Assembly (NCBI GenBank): GCA_021809305.1
Contig: JAKBAF010000069.1
Span: 1 to 7,061 of the forward strand
Origin: a bacterium
GTDB lineage: Bacteria > Chlamydiota > Chlamydiia > Chlamydiales > JAFEGQ01
Length of the DNA: 7,061 nucleotides
Direction: 5' to 3'
The notes beneath the pieces were generated by a model. That model worked only from the letters and a program-made list of their open reading frames with translations, was not told the DNA's origin and ran no database searches. Below are positions 5,748-7,061 of the stretch, piece after piece. Position 1 is the first letter of the stretch. Every line of letters starts with the position of its first letter. A program made the position numbers and the translations under genes.

Positions 5748-6509
5748 TTAAGGGACTCTAAAGAGCCGCTTGGCATTAGCCGCTGTCTCTGCGGCAAGCT
5801 CATCGAAGCTAATCCCTCTAGCTTGTGCGATCACCCTCGCTGTTTCAGCTAGAAAGGCTGGCTCATTGCGCTTACCCCTCTCACTCTGTGGTGCGAGATA
5901 GGGGCTATCTGTTTCAATGAGAAGCTGGGATAGGGGAGTTAAGCGCGCCACCTCACGCAGCGACTCGCTCTTTTTGAAAGTGACAATGCCGCTGAGAGAG
6001 AGGAAAAAGCCTCGCTGGATAACCCCTTGTGCCTCCTCTAATGTGCCTGTAAAGCAGTGGAGGAGGACCGGAACTGGCTCCTCACCATCTAATAGCTCAA
6101 AGAGGTCATTAAAGGCATTGCGGCAGTGAATAATCAGCGGAAGACCACTCTCTCTTGCAAGTTTGAGGTAGCGACGCAAGGAGAGCTGCTGCACCTCTTT
6201 TGGGCTGCGTTCGTAGTGGTAGTCGAGACCCGTCTCCCCAATGGCCACAAGCTTCCCCTCAATTGCTAGCCTTGAGACCTCATCAAAGAGGGGGTCGATC
6301 AACGCAGCGTCATGTGGCGTTGTTGCAGCTGCCAGGAAGATGGTTGGATTACCAGCTAAGATTACACCTTTCTCTAGCGTCTCTTGGTCGGTGCAAATAT
6401 TGACAATGCGATGGACCCCCGCCCCTTGCGCGCGCGCGATGACCTCCCCCAGGTCGCTATCAAAGGCGGCATCACTTAGGTGGGCGTGGGAATCAAATAG
6501 GGGACTCAC
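5748..6509 (-). CDS. tatD: TatD family metal-dependent hydrolase (DNase)
   Basis: This is a complete 253-residue TIM-barrel amidohydrolase-superfamily protein of normal TatD/YcfH length. All metal-site motifs are present: DSHAHL with His8 and His10; GETGLDYH with Glu92; HCR with His128; HCFTG with His151; ETDSPYLAP with Asp201. The family acts as cytoplasmic Mg-dependent 3'-5' exonuclease/DNase and has been linked to DNA repair and to D-aminoacyl-tRNA turnover; which applies here cannot be told. The start is GTG at 6509, overlapping the dsbD stop as GTGA. No Shine-Dalgarno is visible, so translation is probably coupled to dsbD. From memory, chlamydial genomes also place the TatD-like gene next to dsbD. 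The paralogue (TatD, YcfH/YabD or YjjV type) cannot be fixed from motifs alone. Confidence 0.93.
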   Translation of the reverse strand: MSPLFDSHAHLSDAAFDSDLGEVIARAQGAGVHRIVNICTDQETLEKGVILAGNPTIFLAAATTPHDAALIDPLFDEVSRLAIEGKLVAIGETGLDYHYERSPKEVQQLSLRRYLKLARESGLPLIIHCRNAFNDLFELLDGEEPVPVLLHCFTGTLEEAQGVIQRGFFLSLSGIVTFKKSESLREVARLTPLSQLLIETDSPYLAPQSERGKRNEPAFLAETARVIAQARGISFDELAAETAANAKRLFRVP

Positions 6510-7061
6510 AAGTTCGCATCAGGAGAGTTGTCTGAGAGGGAGATATGCGCCTCCATCTCGTGGATTGAATCGAGCAGAACTCCTTTGGTGAGAAGCTGGG
6601 GAAGAATGATTGGGGCTTGCGCCTGGTCTCCGCTATAGAGGACATAGAGCGGCACGCCATTTCGACCAAATTTTTCGAGCTCGCGAGTGATCTCGGGATC
6701 GCGCATCGTCCAGTCGGCCTCCATCTTGACAATTCCAAGCTCTTGGAAGCGCTTCTCTACCTCTTGGCTGTGGATGGGATGGCGATTGGTCTGGCAGATA
6801 AGACACCACTTTGCTGTAAAATCGACAAAGACAGGCTTCCCTTCTCTTCTTAATGCGGCGAACTTTTCTGCATCCCAGCGAACCCATCCCGACGTCTCAG
6901 AGGATGCGAGCTCACTTGGGCTCTTTTCTGTATGGGCCTGGCGCATTCCGAAGAAGACAGCAAAGACAAGGATTGCCGAGGCGCCAACTCGCGCAAAGAG
7001 GCGGGTGCGGCGGCTCTGCAAAGGTGTGGCAAAGCGACCGTAGACCCATCCAGCAATAGAG
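6506..7061 (-). CDS. dsbD: DsbD thiol:disulfide interchange protein, C-terminal part (gene starts beyond the right edge)
   Basis: The frame is open to the window edge, giving 184 codons of the C-terminus. It begins SIAGWVYGRFATP, the end of the CcdA-like membrane domain, then a basic stretch and a last hydrophobic helix (ASAILVFAVFFGM). A thioredoxin-like gamma domain follows, with KPVFVDFTAKWCLICQ containing the redox pair Cys-Leu-Ile-Cys (codons 6805-6794), then EADWTMRDPEITRELEKFGR and the cis-proline region NGVPLYVLY. DsbD passes electrons from cytoplasmic thioredoxin across the inner membrane to periplasmic DsbC/DsbG-type partners and c-type cytochrome maturation; the gamma domain faces the periplasm. 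An apparent TTG start at 7021 is ignored because the homologous sequence continues upstream of it. The gene overlaps tatD by four bases and heads the visible operon. Confidence 0.92.
   Translation of the reverse strand, partial: SIAGWVYGRFATPLQSRRTRLFARVGASAILVFAVFFGMRQAHTEKSPSELASSETSGWVRWDAEKFAALRREGKPVFVDFTAKWCLICQTNRHPIHSQEVEKRFQELGIVKMEADWTMRDPEITRELEKFGRNGVPLYVLYSGDQAQAPIILPQLLTKGVLLDSIHEMEAHISLSDNSPDANL

Noticed and set aside
6850..7059. Short open frames on both strands at the right edge
   Set aside because: Both are shadows of the dsbD frame, whose continuous DsbD-like sequence through the window edge is decisive.
1..7061. tRNA, rRNA, CRISPR, insertion sequence or phage features
   Set aside because: I looked for cloverleaf-like arms, regularly spaced repeats, transposase or integrase motifs and terminal inverted repeats on both strands and found none. 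Nearly all of the window is covered by coding sequence.

Overview
The window looks like chromosomal DNA of a member of the Chlamydiota, probably a deep-branching 'environmental' lineage and not Chlamydia itself. Three things point there. The pair mnmG (gidA) followed by a lipoate-ligase start, and the pair dsbD followed by tatD, both recall neighbour pairs I remember from Chlamydia chromosomes. There is a cysteine-rich porin-like outer membrane protein of the kind expanded in Simkania/Waddlia-type chlamydiae. There is also a gene with a clear eukaryotic-type F-box, a class known from amoeba-associated chlamydiae. The family cannot be fixed from the sequence alone. Base composition is roughly half G+C by eye, and somewhat lower in the porin gene.

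Layout, left to right. At 1-80 (minus) lie the first codons of a lipoate-protein ligase-like gene, starting in a 4-base overlap with the stop of mnmG (77-1930, minus), a complete tRNA-modification enzyme. Upstream of mnmG a strong minus-strand hairpin plus U-tract (1957-2010) separates it from a 29-codon, extremely basic micro-gene (2036-2125, minus). I read this as the small ribosomal protein bS22 / AURKAIP1-COX24-domain family. A 168-base divergent intergenic region follows. Then comes the only plus-strand gene, a 350-residue exported beta-barrel-type protein with repeated Cys-x-Cys motifs (2294-3346). It converges on an unrecognised 182-residue gene (3370-3918, minus), which has an A+T-rich upstream region and a good promoter candidate.

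The right half is one minus-strand operon read from the right edge: the C-terminal end of dsbD (6506-7061, partial), tatD (5748-6509, GTGA overlap), and a 569-residue F-box protein with four C-terminal membrane segments (4037-5746, directly after tatD). The left minus-strand block is translation and cofactor housekeeping (bS22, mnmG, lplA). The right block is envelope thiol chemistry (DsbD) and nuclease/hydrolase housekeeping (TatD), with the F-box gene added at its end.

The most interesting element is the F-box/membrane protein. An F-box only makes sense with a eukaryotic SKP1/cullin ubiquitin ligase, so this is a candidate host-directed effector, yet it is wired to a housekeeping operon. 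Second is the bS22-terminator-mnmG arrangement, where mnmG has no obvious promoter of its own and may depend on terminator read-through.
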